Below, in pieces: positions 11,901 to 25,800 of a stretch of 64,000 nucleotides of DNA; the first letter of the stretch is position 1, and every line of letters starts with the position of its first letter. The translations under genes and the position numbers were made by a program. The stretch is from Motacilla alba alba (lineage: Eukaryota; Chordata; Aves; Passeriformes; Motacillidae), in the NCBI RefSeq assembly GCF_015832195.1, contig NC_052017.1, forward strand, positions 92,592,429 to 92,656,428. The letters are read 5' to 3'. A model generated the notes under the pieces. The model was not told where the DNA came from. It searched no databases and saw nothing but the letters and a program-made list of their open reading frames with translations.

Positions 11901-14460
11901 GCTCGTAGTATTTTCCCCATGTCCAATGGAAGACAAAATATATTGGAAAAAAAATCTAAGTCCCAGTTGAATTCAATTTCCATAGATTACTTGAAATTTC
12001 ACTATAGAATGAGATGCTATAGAAAGGATAGCAATTAAGAAACAGACTTTGTACTGTTGCTTTATCTGTCATATTGACACTGTCTTACAAATGAAGATAC
12101 AGATAAGAAGAATTTGTCAATAGCTAAAACCCTTAAAATTGAAAAGGCTGTTTTTAAGGAAAACATACTCATGTTCGATTCCAAAGAATTCTGTCAGGGC
12201 CGGTTTCAGGACATTATAGATAAAACAATAAGGCAATTGTTCTGCCAAGTGCTAACCTATCAAAGTTTGGAATACACCAGAGGCAGAGTGGTGCAGTTCC
12301 TGTTCTGAGAAAGTCTTTGATGTGCTAGAAATTTGTCTTTACTATGTGTGAAAGATAATCATACCAAGTAATCATACCAAAATCACTGATGTGACTTTGC
12401 AGATAGCTTTCAGTAAATTGTTTTTTCTGATTATTTGAACATTCATATTGAAGGTAATGAAACAATTCAATAAATAATCTGCCTAAATCTTGAAATGATG
12501 AAAATTTAAATGAACTTAATATTCTTATGTACAAAGCGTTTTTAGAAATAATTCTATAAATACACTGTTCTGTAAGGTTTATAAAAAAATCCACAAATTG
12601 TTCAATGGAAAATTGAATAAAGTATTTCTTTTATGAAGGATTCCCTTCTGTAAAAATTTTTTACAGTTGCAGTAGTTACTTGTGGCCAGATTCTACTTCC
12701 AGTGTTATGAATGACTACTACAAATCTTAAGCGGGAAAAAAATTTGGCCTCATGAAGTGTGTTTCTTCTTTTACACAGAATGGAACCCACAGAAGAATAT
12801 AATGTCTTAAAAAGAAGTAGATGTGAAAGGAAATTTCCTCTAAGGCCTTAAAAAGCAGATGGAATGAACAATCCTATCTCAGTAATTTGAAAGATTTTTG
12901 TTTTGTATTAAGCATATTGAACCAAAGTATGAAGTAAGGTGAAAAAGTGTATAGAAAACTGTAATTAATTAAATTTTAACAGAACCTGGAAAAGCAAACT
13001 AATGTGAAGACAAAAGACTGAAATAGAATAATAGAGAAAGTGGGACAGGATAATCAGGTAGTAGAATAAAATGCCTGAATGCATTTTCATATTGCAAATG
13101 TTACATTCAAATTAGTTTCCCAAAATACTTGATGAGGGAATATATATTCACGAACAAGTTATTCACATTGCAAACTGAACATAGTACATCTTATTAATAA
13201 CTTAGACTTTTAATACTTTGAAATTTAAATTTTCATATGCTTTCATATATGTGACGCCAGAGCATAATCTATAGACACGAAAGCACCGTGCTTGCTGACA
13301 AGAATACCCTTTTTATCAGTACAGAGAACATCCTCCTACTAAGTTACTCCAATAATCCAGCTTTTAACATTCTTCATAAAAATCAGAACACAAATTAGTC
13401 TTAATTGTGCCAACAATTAAATTTTGTTAAGAACAAGATTAGCTAAGCAGTTAATTAAACAATGTTTTACAGATTTATAACGATATTAATACTGGGACTG
13501 CAGAGCCTATATACTTACAAAAATGGAATTTAAGGTAGCCACTAGTTCTTGAGGTATTGATTCTTGTGATAATGTTCACCTAGGCTAAGATGTAATTCAG
13601 TGTAGTCAGTGTTCAAAATCCATAACAGCACTTGCATTTGAAGGATGACCCAGGAAAAAAGGGTGTTAGCTCGGCTGTGAAGAAAAACAAAATGTTAGAA
13701 GCTCAGTTTTTCAGCTTGTGCAGGAAGTTTCATTAGAAACTCCATTTGTCTACCTACAGCAAACTCAAATAAATGCACAAGTCCAAACAGAAATGTTAAG
13801 AAAAACTAATAGAAAACCAAACTTTGAAATATAATCCCATAAAAAACCACCACTGGCTGGATAAACGGATATATTTGAAAGTAAATGTCATGTTTCCTGT
13901 GAGGTTTTTGTGTTCTTGTCATTCAAACAGTATTGCAAAGGTCAGTTTATTGAAATGTCATGCCTGAAAAATCTTCATGCATTCTTTCTCCCTACACTCT
14001 AGAGAAGCTTTTTTCATTGACCATCATCACATTGTCTTATGCAGTACAATGAATCAAACTAAGTGGAAGTATGTTTTATGCTATTGTAAAATACAATAAA
14101 TATGAAATAAGTAGTTACAGCTGACACAAAATTCAAGCCCTTAGAGTGAATTTACCAAAAGAGATCAGTACTTATGGACAGAGTGCTCATATAAATACAT
14201 TCTCCTTTTAAAGAGAAATGTATCAGTAAGTCCAAGACTACAAAGACAGTGCTTAAACCTTAATTCAGAACTTGAATTCCTATGTGGAGGGCATGATCTC
14301 AGTTCTGTTCCTCTTTCAAGATGAGGTTCAGCAATCTTGCTCCCTCTATGCCTACTTTAACTGTACAGTGGAAAAGAATAAGTAACAGGCATCCCAGACA
14401 GTAAAATGCTCTTAATGATAAAAATTCACTTTTAATCTCTTGTAGACATGTAGCTCAAAT

Positions 14461-14507
14461 TAAAAAAAAAACCAAACAAAAAAACCCCAAAAAACCCAAA
14501 AAACAAC
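14461..14507. repeat. A-rich low-complexity tract
   Basis: Runs of A broken by CC or C, with no coding content. Confidence 0.85.
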
Positions 14508-15930
14508 TGAAAATCTTAATGATTATCCAGAAATCCTTCATTTGCTGAACAGTAACTTTAACCCTGAGAGAAAAAATTAATTAATTGCAGCAGCCACAAC
14601 AAATAGAAGAGTGAATATTCACTGAGCATTGTCTTATTTGTGTGATGCTGTACCCTAGACACTGAACTGGAGAATGGGATGTTGAAATGTGGTACTTGCT
14701 GCAAGACGTTGATTTGTGCAGAGCAGGGCTTTCACAAGCCTCCTAACCTTGTGGCTCCTGACAGATGGCAGGCACCTCCCCTGGAGGAGCACCAAAGAAT
14801 GGGTCACTGCCTGACAAACAGGCTCCCAAAGAGGCTGACTGAACAACTCTAATGGAAGCTGAATGCTTGCTGCCTGCAACAGCAGTGTTAAAGGAAAGGA
14901 GGAAATTACCTCAAATATTATAATACCTTGCCTTACTTAGGAGCAAAGGGGCCATTTTTATCCCTTCTGATGATAGATACCTGCCTTCTACAGGAGTCAT
15001 TTGGACAGATTCTGGAGAGAGTCACAGTTATTCATCTTCAGCAATGCCATCTGTCCCAAGTCTGTATTTTTTTTCCTCAGTGAAACTACCTTTTGTGTAG
15101 AAGGAGGCAAGGGCAAATTTTTCAGTGTTATCATGCTTTTTAAAAAGGAGTGATGGACATAAGCTCTTCTTGTTGCTAAATAAACCATTAGTTTATTAGT
15201 CTTCTGAGGAAGCCCGAGTATATCTCAGTTCTCTGAAATGAGTTCAGCTTGCAAGTTAAATGTATGTATTCAGTCCTTGGCAGAGAAGGTCTCCTCTTCA
15301 GAGACTTTTATGCTTGTCACAAGATGGTTTCATTTTTTGGGATCATCTGGTGCTCCCACAGCAGAAGTTCAGTCTCTGCCAAAGCACAGTAGCATTCACT
15401 AGGGAAGGAGATTCTCTAAAAGCCAAGAAAGAGCAAACCATGTCTTTGAGTTCCAGATCTGAAGTTTCCCCTTTCTGTTTTGCAGTTATTCACTCCTACA
15501 TCAGCAGTATTTTTTATCACGTTTCAAAATGTAGTTTCGTTCATTATCTCAAGCTCCACAAGCTTCCCAAGGATATCATTTTCAGCAGTCCTGGGCTGCA
15601 GTATACCCTGCCTGCCTTCACACTGGTTTGCACCATCTCCTGGTATGAGTAGAAGAACAGGGGCTGACATTCTTTCTGCATAGCTACATCTGCCTTTGAT
15701 CCATGAGGCTCTTTTACATTACTGCTGGAGCAAGAGAGAACTTTTTAAAGCAAATGTTGAAATAGGTAGGAAAGGAAAGGATATCAATCACAAACTTGTA
15801 GATTCGTTGTTATCAGAAAGACTATTCCAACATTCAATCATATAGACATTACTGTATCAATATAAATCAAATATATAGAGAGATACAGATATTATATAGA
15901 TGTAAAAATGCAAATTATGACATTTATAGG

Positions 15931-16037
15931 GAGGGTTAGGAAGGCCAGGGTTTAGTTGAGGTGTTAGGGCATGGGTGGGACTCGATGATCATTAAGGTCT
16001 CTCCCAACCTAGTCATTCTGTGAATTCTATGAATTCT
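15931..16037 (+). mobile_element. CR1 LINE fragment, extreme 3' end, plus orientation
   Basis: GGGTGGGACTCGATGATCAT, then TAAGGTCTCTCCCAACCTAG and an ATTCTGTGAATTCTATGAAT tail, is the sense-strand end of a bird CR1 element. Only about 100 bp is recognisable, so the copy is strongly 5'-truncated. The tail gives the orientation. Confidence 0.9.
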
Positions 16038-19000
16038 GAAGAAAGTAGCTGAACAAAACTTAAAAAATATTCAGAGGTTTATGACTGAGAATGGTCTTTG
16101 GTCTCAATCAACTTAAAAAAAAAAAAAAAGATGTATCAGGTTCTAGAAAATCAGAAGTGTTAGGCAGATGGAATTTTTTATAAAACAGAGGTGGCTGGTA
16201 GAAGTGTTCCTGTAGTTTCTTGGTAGTGGAATTGCTTTTCTTGTGCCCTGCAGGGAATCATGCCTATGTTTACAGAGCAGGAAGGAATTGTTTAACACAT
16301 ACCGCACATTCTCCAGTGGTGTTGATGAGCACGCTGAGCTGGAAATGTAACAAATTCTTCCTTTTGGAACTAATTGTAGCAACTTCTTCAACTCCACCCT
16401 TATTCTTCTTCTGTCCCTTTCTTCCTTTAACACTTTCAGTTCATCTCTGTAAAAAGTAACTGAAAGAATCCATGACCAGCTATTTCAGAAGAAATTGTGG
16501 TACCATGCCAAAAAAATGACCTTTTTTATACCAACATATGGGAATAAGAAATTAATCGTCCCAATATAAGAAAATCCCAGCACTTCTGCTCTGGTCGAAA
16601 TGGAATGTCTCAGGAGAAACATCAGGGAACAACACCTATAACTCATTGCCATGTGCTCTTCAATAGCAGCCTCACAGCTTCTCTCCACTCATCTGCTGCT
16701 GCTGTTGTTGTTTGGTTTTTGTATTACCATTATTATTTTATCATTGAGTACTGCCTGGTTCTATCCCAGTAGAAGAATATGTGTGCAGCTCTAAATGTTG
16801 AATAAGGCCAAAGCTCTAAACACTGAATTCAAATGCAAAAATGAATGGCAAAAGAGTATTCTACCTCTTGAAAAGGGGTAAGCTTTACTGTAATTTACAC
16901 CTAGAGCTAGAAGGAATCAGATGTATCTGTTCATTATTAACCTGGACATTCATAGCCCCCTCAAATAATCACATAAGTTTGTACACAATGAAATCCATTC
17001 TTACAGACAGTGAGGGTTGATTTCCAAATTGAAAGCCAATGGAAAAAACTCTATAATCTGCCTTATACCTAGCCTGAGCAGAAAAAGAGTTTGAACTGCT
17101 TCATTCACTTAGTTTTCAATATATATCCGTGTTTTATTAAAACAAAATAAAAAAGGAAAGGGAAAGGGAAGACGAAGAGGGAAGAGGAAAGGGAGAAGGA
17201 CCACAAGATCAGTTCTGAAATTAATTGAAGAGACTTTGAATATTCAGATTATCCTCAGGTTATGAAGATGCCAAACAGAAGTGTCTCAAAATTGTGACTA
17301 TTTTTATTTTGTAACCTCCTATTAAATATCAATGACAACATACATACAGAATCAAACAAATGCTAATTAAGCAGTAACACCCTCTGTGAAGTAAAGCAGT
17401 ACATTCTTTCTTTTCAGGCTTTATGTAACCACCCTAAAAAATAAAATGCAATGCCAGTATGAGCAGCAATATTGAAACTCTGATAAAATACCTTATTGTC
17501 TAATTTATAAGGAAATGTATTTCCAGCTGAGGAAATACATCCATAAATACCCAAGGTAATAGTATCCTTTGGTCATTTGCTGTGGCAAAGATCAGTTTCA
17601 TAAAAGCAAGCATTCCATTGAATTAATAGCTGTGTTTTCCTTTTCAAAATCTGATTAAAAAAACAAGAAGAAAAAAATGTGGCTGTCCATCCTTTGAAAT
17701 ACTGCTTTTAAATACATCCTGAAAAATGCTTCTCTTTCTGGGTGAAAAACAAATGCTGAAAAATCTGACTTTCTCTACTTTCTCCACTGAAGTTTCCCAA
17801 AGAGACAGAGGCAGACAAATCACTGAGACAAGCAGAGAGACTATTCCCAAAGGCAGAAGATAAGAGATTGATGAACACCTGACAACCTGCAGCGTGGAGA
17901 GCACATGACTGCTTTGGAATACTTTTGGTTTTACCTTAAACTCCACCACATGCACTACTACAGATCTCCCTGTTTCCAGCGCTTTTGTGTAGGTCAGATG
18001 AAAGGATCCTATCCAGACGCCTCCTGAAACCAGCAGTGCAAAGGGGTAGGGGAAAGGGAGGTTGCCTCCCAGTTACTTGAAAAACCACACCTTTGTATTT
18101 TTTGTCTTCTTTTGTCTTCAGACAGCTGCAATCTGGTTGTGGTGTGACTGCCCTAGAGGGGTGATGATGTATGCAAAGTTTGACGGACTAACAGCTGATG
18201 GATTTAACACCTATCACAAGGGTTTCTTCTTTTATTCCCATTTGCAATCTCAGCATGATCACTCTCCAAGGCAATCTAGTTAGGCCATCAGCTTTTCAAA
18301 ATAACTAACTTCCATTACTTTACCACGTCCAAGACTCAAATAAAACTTCCTGATTGTAGTAATATCAACTAAATTATCAGTCTCAGAGCCTGAAAAACGT
18401 TTTAATTGTACTAATCACATACTACCTCTCTGAAGTAGATTCATCTCTGAATGTATATTCTGTAGCATTTAATAACTGAATGAAAAAAAAATTACAAATA
18501 ATTTGGTTCAGTGTTTTTTCCCCATCCAAAGCTAATAGAAGTTTAGCAGTTAATAGAATATTTTGGATATACAGTGCAGATAGACAGTAAATAAGGTGGG
18601 GGAGAGAGAGGGCTATGCAGCCTACGAAACACAGCAGCTGTACTTGGCAGGAGATGTAAAATAATTCCTACCTAATAGAGCTGTCTTGGTCCATCTGGCA
18701 CGGGCACCTACATACTCAGTAAAGCTCAGGGGAGACACTTTTTAAAGAATTACATAAATTATTACTTTGCAGCACTCCTATCAGCATTCTTAACCAAGTG
18801 CTCACTTCCAGGTCAGCTTGTTCAAGGGCAAAAAAACCTCAGAGTAATTTCCTGCCTGTCTTCATCTCTGCATCTTCCTGTCATTCATACAGCCAAAATT
18901 TCTCTGAGACCACTTCTGTGGTATGAAGAAGAGTGGCAGACTACCAGACCCTCATGTCTGGCAACCCTACTATCCATGTATTTGCCATTTCCTGATTAAT

Positions 19001-22000
19001 AAGCAGCTGATATCACAAAAGGATTCAGCATAAAACCCACTTGTGATTTCTATGGTCTCTCAGTACAAAGACAGCGTGTCAAAACATGAGAGAAAAAGTC
19101 TGAATTCTTCAGTGCCATGGAAACGGAAGTATTAATAAATGCATTCTTTTTTTATTTTTTTTAACTTCAGCTGGAACTGCACTTGAGACAATCTTTTAGT
19201 AGAAAACTGTTAAACTGTCCCTGTGATTTCAGCGGTGGTGAAGTGGAGTGGGTTAAAAAACCACAGAAAATAGGATATTTTTTGTTTGGAACAGAGCAGA
19301 AGTCAGAAGAAGCAGAGCATATGACTCAGGAAAAGAGGTAGGTTTGGGCAGAATTTTAAGGCCAGAAAGATCACAAGCTGACACTTTGAGGGCTTTCAGT
19401 AGCAGTAACTTTTTTACGATTCAGGAGTGTATAGAAAAGACGGTGGAAGGGGAAGATGCTACGAACCATGCACAACTTTTTGCTCAAAAGTCATTGTCTT
19501 TTTCACAGTACAGTACATCCACACAGCTCCTGCTTCACAGACCTCTGAAACAAGAACAGGGCAGCTTCTTCCCATCGACGCCCCTCAACACTCACTGACA
19601 GCAGCTTCTGGGATTGTGTCTTTGGTGGAAACTAAACGAAGGGCTTTCTGCTTTATTTGGCATCTCCAGCCATGCACTGTATTATTTCAAGATAGAGAAG
19701 GCCTGCAGCACACAGCTCTGTGACACAGGACCACCCCTTCTGCTTTGGAGCACCTTTTGAGCCTTACCAAGTCTGCACTGCTACAGCACACTGAGCTTTG
19801 CATTTGCCCTACTGTCTTGAAGAGTAAGATAGCAATGCACCCCTGGTTTATTGTCCCTGTTTCTGGCAACCTGCAATTTGGAGATCTCTAGAGGGCCAAA
19901 GACTGAACTGAAGATTCAGTAGCCTTTGCAATCCAATGAATATGCTGAAGGAAAAGTCATTGTGCATTACAAAGTGTTTGGAAATCCCATCAAACTCTTG
20001 AGTCCCCAAGCTGAAAACAGGACAAAGATGCAAGACTATCAGAAGGAACTGCCATATAACCTGTCCTGATGGTTTTATTATTTATTGAGCATTCACTTTT
20101 CAACACTGTTGAAAATGGGATACCAGGCTAAAGTTGCCCTTGGTCTCACAAAGGACAGTCAGTTTTCCAGCCCCACCCCAGCTGCTGGTGTCACTGGGGC
20201 ATCTATTTGTTAGGCCAGCCCACAGGAGCAAACACTTCTCCAAAGCCAGTACATTTGTACTGATCAAGGTCCTACTAAGGAAATCTTTCAACTACTCTGA
20301 CAGACAACAGTTTGATAGTTGCTGTGGCTAATTAAAAAGCTTACAGATGGTCAGGTAGGGCTCAGAAAATTTTGTTAGCTTCTCTCCAGCTCCCACAGTT
20401 GCTACTAATTCAGCTGCTTTTCACAGTGCACTTAAGGGAAAAAATTATGCAGTTAGGAATTCAACTAAGTATTTGCTTTTAGAGTCTCAGATTCTTCACA
20501 TTAAAACTTATCATTGTCTAGATCTTTTGCTTTATTTAATCAATAGTGAAAGTCGAAGCAGTTACATTTCTAAAAAGTGTTTTTTTTCCTTAGCTGTGAA
20601 GTATGAAAGAACTGACAGCATATATTCTTCTTCCTTCTTCTATTTCCTAGGTCTTTATTATCATGGATGTCTGACAAATTGATAAACTCAATATCTTAAT
20701 ATCTTTTCCACTCCCTCTGCTATCACAAAGGCAACATTTATCTCTGTGGACAACATCTTCTTCAAATGCATCCTATATAACTATTTTATAGGAAGACAGG
20801 AAACTGACAGGCTCCAATTTATCTCTGCACAGTACCACCCATTTATTGCTGTTCAGGAACTCTAGATCTATTTGTATGTTCATAGTAATAGCCAATACAT
20901 GCTACTACAGAAATATTTTCCACCCTTTCAGGAAACATTGAGCTTACAAACAATGTTTACTAGGTCTTCAGTATTTCCTTTAGCCTTACTGAGTTAATGG
21001 AAACATTCAGTGGTCAGTGGTAACAATAAAAAGAAGTGGTTTGTACCTGTACTAGAACAATTAATTTAAATGCCCAGCTTCATACTTTATGCATACGTAG
21101 GACAGTACATTCTTCAGCCTTGTTCAAGCCATACAAACAGTGCAGATGTTTATGCTGCCTCTGTTTTGTAGGACTATCTCATTTGAAACTCATTTTAATG
21201 TTATTCCAGAGCTTTGCAATTTATATTGTAGACTGTTCTGTCACTGTGCAACAAACTGTTCAAACACAGACCTAAATTTTAATAAATATGTTATGAGCAA
21301 GCATTTAGTAACAGTAAATTTACAGGGTGAAACTTCAGATTTATGTTTTTATTGCATTCTGCAGGAGCAAGTTAGAATTGCTGCCTGTACACATATAATT
21401 ACTAGTGGTACTTGGCAAGATTATGCTATCCTTGTGGCTGTCTTATATGAGTTGCAGTTACTTGTGAGTTGCTGACATTTTATTGTCTCATACTAGTAAA
21501 ACAGCAATGACATCTATATTTTTCACAGCCAAGCTTAATCATAAGTACATCTGTCAAGATCTCAAAATACACTAAAGGCTCTTCTGCTTCGTGGATGTCT
21601 TTTCTTAGTTTTTCCTTCCCATTCTGCCCTTCCCCAAGTGACATTTAAAGATCCACTTTCCTTCCCCCAGATCTATATCTGAAAAGCAATCAGCTGGTCC
21701 TCCAAGCATCTGACACATGCTTTTTTGTACTAGTTGTTAATTTTGAAGATTCTCCAGTTTACAATTTCTATGACACTTACTCTAGATTTGTGCTCCTGAA
21801 TACATTTATGTGATTTATTTATCCCCAGTTGTTTCTGAAATCCTGATAAAGGCAGAGCCTGATCATTACAATATACTTGCCATGAGTGTTTGTTAACTGC
21901 TTTGAGTATCCCTTTGCTTCTTGCACCACTTCTGCAATTACTATGACACTTCAGCCATCCCTGAATGCTTAATAATCTTTAATATGCCTTCAGTGTGCTG

Positions 22001-22280
22001 AAACAAAGAGACAGATGGATTTAAAAGATATCATCTATATGTAAAAAATACATTAAGAATGTACATATGTCTTTCCATTCAGTAGATCTCTAATATGCTC
22101 CAAGATGATTGCAGTGTGATATAATCAAGTTAAACATGAGATTGTAAAATATCCAACTACCCAAACACAGTGTCAGTCACAAGAAAATATTTCAGTTGTA
22201 AGTATTCCAGTAGATGAGGAAAAAACCCTTTCAGATTATGCAAACAAAGAGAGTGAGAGTGACCTGGGGAGGGGAAAAGA
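16038..22280. other. Gene desert, no exon recognised
   Basis: AT-rich DNA with scattered frames of 111 codons or fewer, overlapping on both strands and without family resemblance. A purine tract lies at 17150-17201. No CpG cluster, RNA gene or clear retroelement was seen. Confidence 0.55.
17150..17201 (+). repeat. Purine-rich (GGGAAA-like) tract
   Basis: About 50 bases of A and G with a single C, made of GGAAAGGGAAAGGGAAG-type steps. It is simple sequence. Confidence 0.85.
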
Positions 22281-22326
22281 GTCCCTGAGTGAGTGACTGA
22301 GTGACTGCCTGCCTGCCTGAGTGAAA
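22281..22326. repeat. Short tetranucleotide tract (GAGT/GACT/GCCT)
   Basis: TGAGTGAGTGACTGAGTGAC is followed by three GCCT-type units and TGAGTG. The 4-bp period is kept while the second and third bases change, suggesting an old tetranucleotide repeat that has drifted. Confidence 0.8.
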
Positions 22327-22724
22327 AATCTGAACTGTGAAAAAAGATTTCAAGCTAAAATTCTGCAGTCTATAAGTAGGTAAAAAGGCACTGCATGTCT
22401 CCTTTTCAAGTAAAAATAGGCAGACCCAGGCTGCCCATAACAGTGTGATGGTATTAACCCATTTCCTCTCTGAAAATCAGAAAACCACAGCAACCTCAGA
22501 ATCCAGCAGTGGGATGATAATATCTTAGCTTCTGGCATCAGAAGATGGAAACCAATAAAATACATAAATATGCATGAAAAGGCAGATAAATTCAGATGGT
22601 TATTTAAATCTATAAACAGCAAAACCCACAAATATTCCTTTGTGATCTGAAATTTCTATATGAAACTCCCTAAAAAAAAAAAGAAAACCAAAAAACCCCC
22701 TACAATTTTGAATTATATAGCTCC

Positions 22725-22880
22725 AGAGAAGGACCAGGTTGGAAAGCACATCTAAATATCATGTAGCCTAACCCTCCTGCCATGATCAGAGACACCTCCC
22801 ACTAGCCCAGGTTTCTTGAAGCCCCATTCAATGTGGCCTTGAACAGGGGCAGGACCTTGTGCTCGTTCCTGTTGAATGGA
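22725..22880 (-). mobile_element. CR1 LINE fragment, minus orientation
   Basis: CCTCCTGCCATGATCAGAGA, CACCTCCCACTAG and TGTGGCCTTGAACA follow the order of the reverse-complemented 3' part of bird CR1. The ATTCTATG tail is not evident next to it. The flanking A-rich stretch (about 22670-22700) is simple sequence. Confidence 0.8.
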
Positions 22881-25800
22881 TTATATAAAATTATGCTTTG
22901 ACTTCTAGTAAAATATCAACTAATGATATAAAGGCATGAATTCATAATGCAGATTTAAATAAGTGACATATTCAAACATTTTCTTTACAGACTTGATACC
23001 ATTCTTTAGTATTTATAAAATATTGAACGTGTATAGAAACTAGAAGTCACATTGAGTCCCATTAATCATTTAAAGTTCTTCATTAGTAATATAAAACTAC
23101 CTAATATATAACACATCAAGAAAAATATAAATTATCAGTAGTATGTATTTTAACATAAACTGATTTATTTAATTAGATGCAATTAATACAAGTTTAGGAT
23201 TTTTAAATCTAGTCATAGTTGCTACTCAAAACTACTGTATAACTTTATTAAAATTTTCTTTCGGCAGTCTAAACAGAGACAGGCTGTAGTTCAGAGGTTA
23301 GACTTTCTTTAAAACTTTAGTGTTAATCATCTATGATGAAGAAATGCCTTTAAAATTTGCAGGAATTTTAGTTTATTTCAATTTAACTGCAAACCACTCA
23401 ATAAATCATTGTTTCCCTTTTAACTTTCAATAAGCTCTAAAAACACTTAAATTCCAGTGTAAAAGCTTATATTTTCTTTATTTCGTTGTATGTATACTGC
23501 TCAAAATTAAGACTGACTGGTAAGAGGTGGAGTGGTGCAATGGCCCCGTGGCGTCTTTAGAAATTTGGGTAAGTAAAGTCCTGTTTGAGTGCCAGGTTTT
23601 GTAATATGCTCCAGAAGGTGTCTGAAGTTAGGAGACTACTTTGTCTCCTAAGTCTCCTAATGAATTGTACCTACTTTTTTGTTTGGTTTTAAGAACTCAA
23701 TTGTGACAGGATCTGAACAGGATTTGGGAGTAACATGAAATAATTTTAATGAATTTTCCATGGTAAGTGGAAAGGTGTTTAAACACTCGTGGTGCACTCC
23801 AGGACAAGACATGGCAGCCAGGAAATTGCATTCTCACCATGCATCAACCAGCTATCCCTAGCAAGTCTCTGCAACAACTCTAGCCCCTAAGTGTAATCCA
23901 TCTTTACACCTGCCCACATTTTCAGTGTGTTTTTCATGGTTCAGACTTGCCCCTTTGAAGATAATATTAAAACCATTCTGTACCACAGGCTGTTCCAGGT
24001 TCATCAAAATTAGCACTTCTACTAGCCAAATAACTCAATAGCTAGGCTACTTTGTTTTTCTAAGGTCAAATAAAAAGCAGGCAGAAAGAAGGGGTGAATT
24101 AAGGCCTTTTCCAACGGAATATGAAAGAATGGAAAAATACTACATGCCCATCAGAAAATACACCTGCATGAAGCACTTTCTATCAGCTGTGATTAGCTTC
24201 AAATATCCACAAAAGCAGCACACTAGCTATTGGATTTGCAGTACACTTGATGCCAGCACTTTCATCTGATCTAGGAGCAAGGTGTGAGTACAGTCTGTCA
24301 GAGAAACTTGACAAACCAAACTCTGCACTGAGCTCATTGCTATATTGACAGCTTGCCCCAGGTAAGAAGAGAAGTTTGATTAGACACTTTCATCCTTTTG
24401 CAGAGATATATAAATGCAAAAAAAAAAAAAAAAGGCCGGAAATGCTCTTGCTGAAGGCTAAGGAACACTTGGTCTGAATACAGAGAAGTGTCAGTGGGGA
24501 AATGGATTGGGAATGGATGGAAATTGCTCTTTCTGTGGCACAGAGGAGAGAGTAATGAGATGGCATAGAACTGATTGGTGCTGCAGTGGAATGCCACTGA
24601 GATGGGCAATTTTCATTTAGAATTTTAAGGTCTGAGGATATAAGCAAAGCAACCTCTTGGGTTAAATAAGGGATAAACATACTTTCTACCTAATGCAGAC
24701 AAGGAATGTAAGAAAAAATCATCATGAGCTAGGGAGATTTAATGTTAATCACTATTGCCTTTACTAGTGGACATTTCTAAGATATCTCTGAAACCTAATG
24801 ACAAGCTGTAATTTCACAACTGCTTTACAATGACAAAAAGCAGGCACAGCTGTCAAAAAACCCAGTCTATCTCCAGCCTGCAAGTGCTCACCCTCTGCCT
24901 CTATCGCCCCATATTGCTACTGGTACAACTTACATTCAGGGAGCTATATCCTGAAGCTCACAGAGAATCTGATTAAGGATATGCTGGTTTAAGGTGGCCA
25001 TGAAACTCCCACTACAGTTTTGGCTGGGAGAGGACCTGGAAAGCAAATACTAAAATGAAAAGTATATGTGTCTGTAGAAAGTTCCTGCCCTTTCCGTGAG
25101 AAACCTGTAGCTGAGGCAGATGAAATTTTATGAGTGGTTTAATTAGAGAGATCCATCAAAAGAACATGATAGTTCACCTCTGAGCTCAAAATGTATTCCA
25201 CTATAATTAGCATTAGCTTTTTAAACTGTACACAATAACAAATATTCTATTCAATCAAAACCGTATTATCTAACAATACTGTATCTAATAACAAATGCAC
25301 CATTTCAGTCATTATTAAAATGCTGGTACCTTCCTTCTTCCTATAAATTACTGTAAATTGATATTAACAGTTTGGTAGTAAACAAAGTTGCTCATTTCCT
25401 TTCAAGAACCTGTCATTCTCACACAATAGAATAATGAAGAATGTTTGGTCGTAATAGCATCCTGGCAAGGAAAGAGAGAGAACAAGGAGCTCTGTCAAAA
25501 CAAGAAAGTTTCAAATACCAAGACTTCAATATCAACAGTTTGGGAATGTACCAGATTCTCGTGTTTTTTTCACTAAGTTGATTTAAAAACTTGACATATC
25601 TGGCTAGAATTTTCTGTTATTTATTTTTATTTTTAAATTAGATCTGTAATGGTGCTTTTTTTCTTCTCCTACATGTTAACTGTCATGTTGCAAGGCAGTA
25701 TCTGTAATCCTGGAGAGAGGCATGCAAACAGGCAATGCAAAAAAAGCACAGTATGCAAGTCACTTATTTAATTGAGGATGCAACATTTTGTCCCTTCATA

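Larger units (their letters stand above)
5571..15930. other. Gene desert, no exon recognised
   Basis: About 10 kb of AT-rich DNA, with frames all below about 135 codons and no resemblance to known proteins. Short A tracts occur at 7024, 9362 and 14461. A near-perfect palindrome lies at 8878-8905 and a 13-bp tandem pair at 12356-12381. Around 6390-6560 the sequence is unusually rich in homeobox-like ATTA/TAAT and CAAACAAT words, as in conserved noncoding elements, but conservation cannot be judged here. Confidence 0.55.

Noticed and set aside
15260..15652. 130-codon plus frame
   Set aside because: Unfamiliar sequence, overlapped by another frame, with no splice or promoter context.
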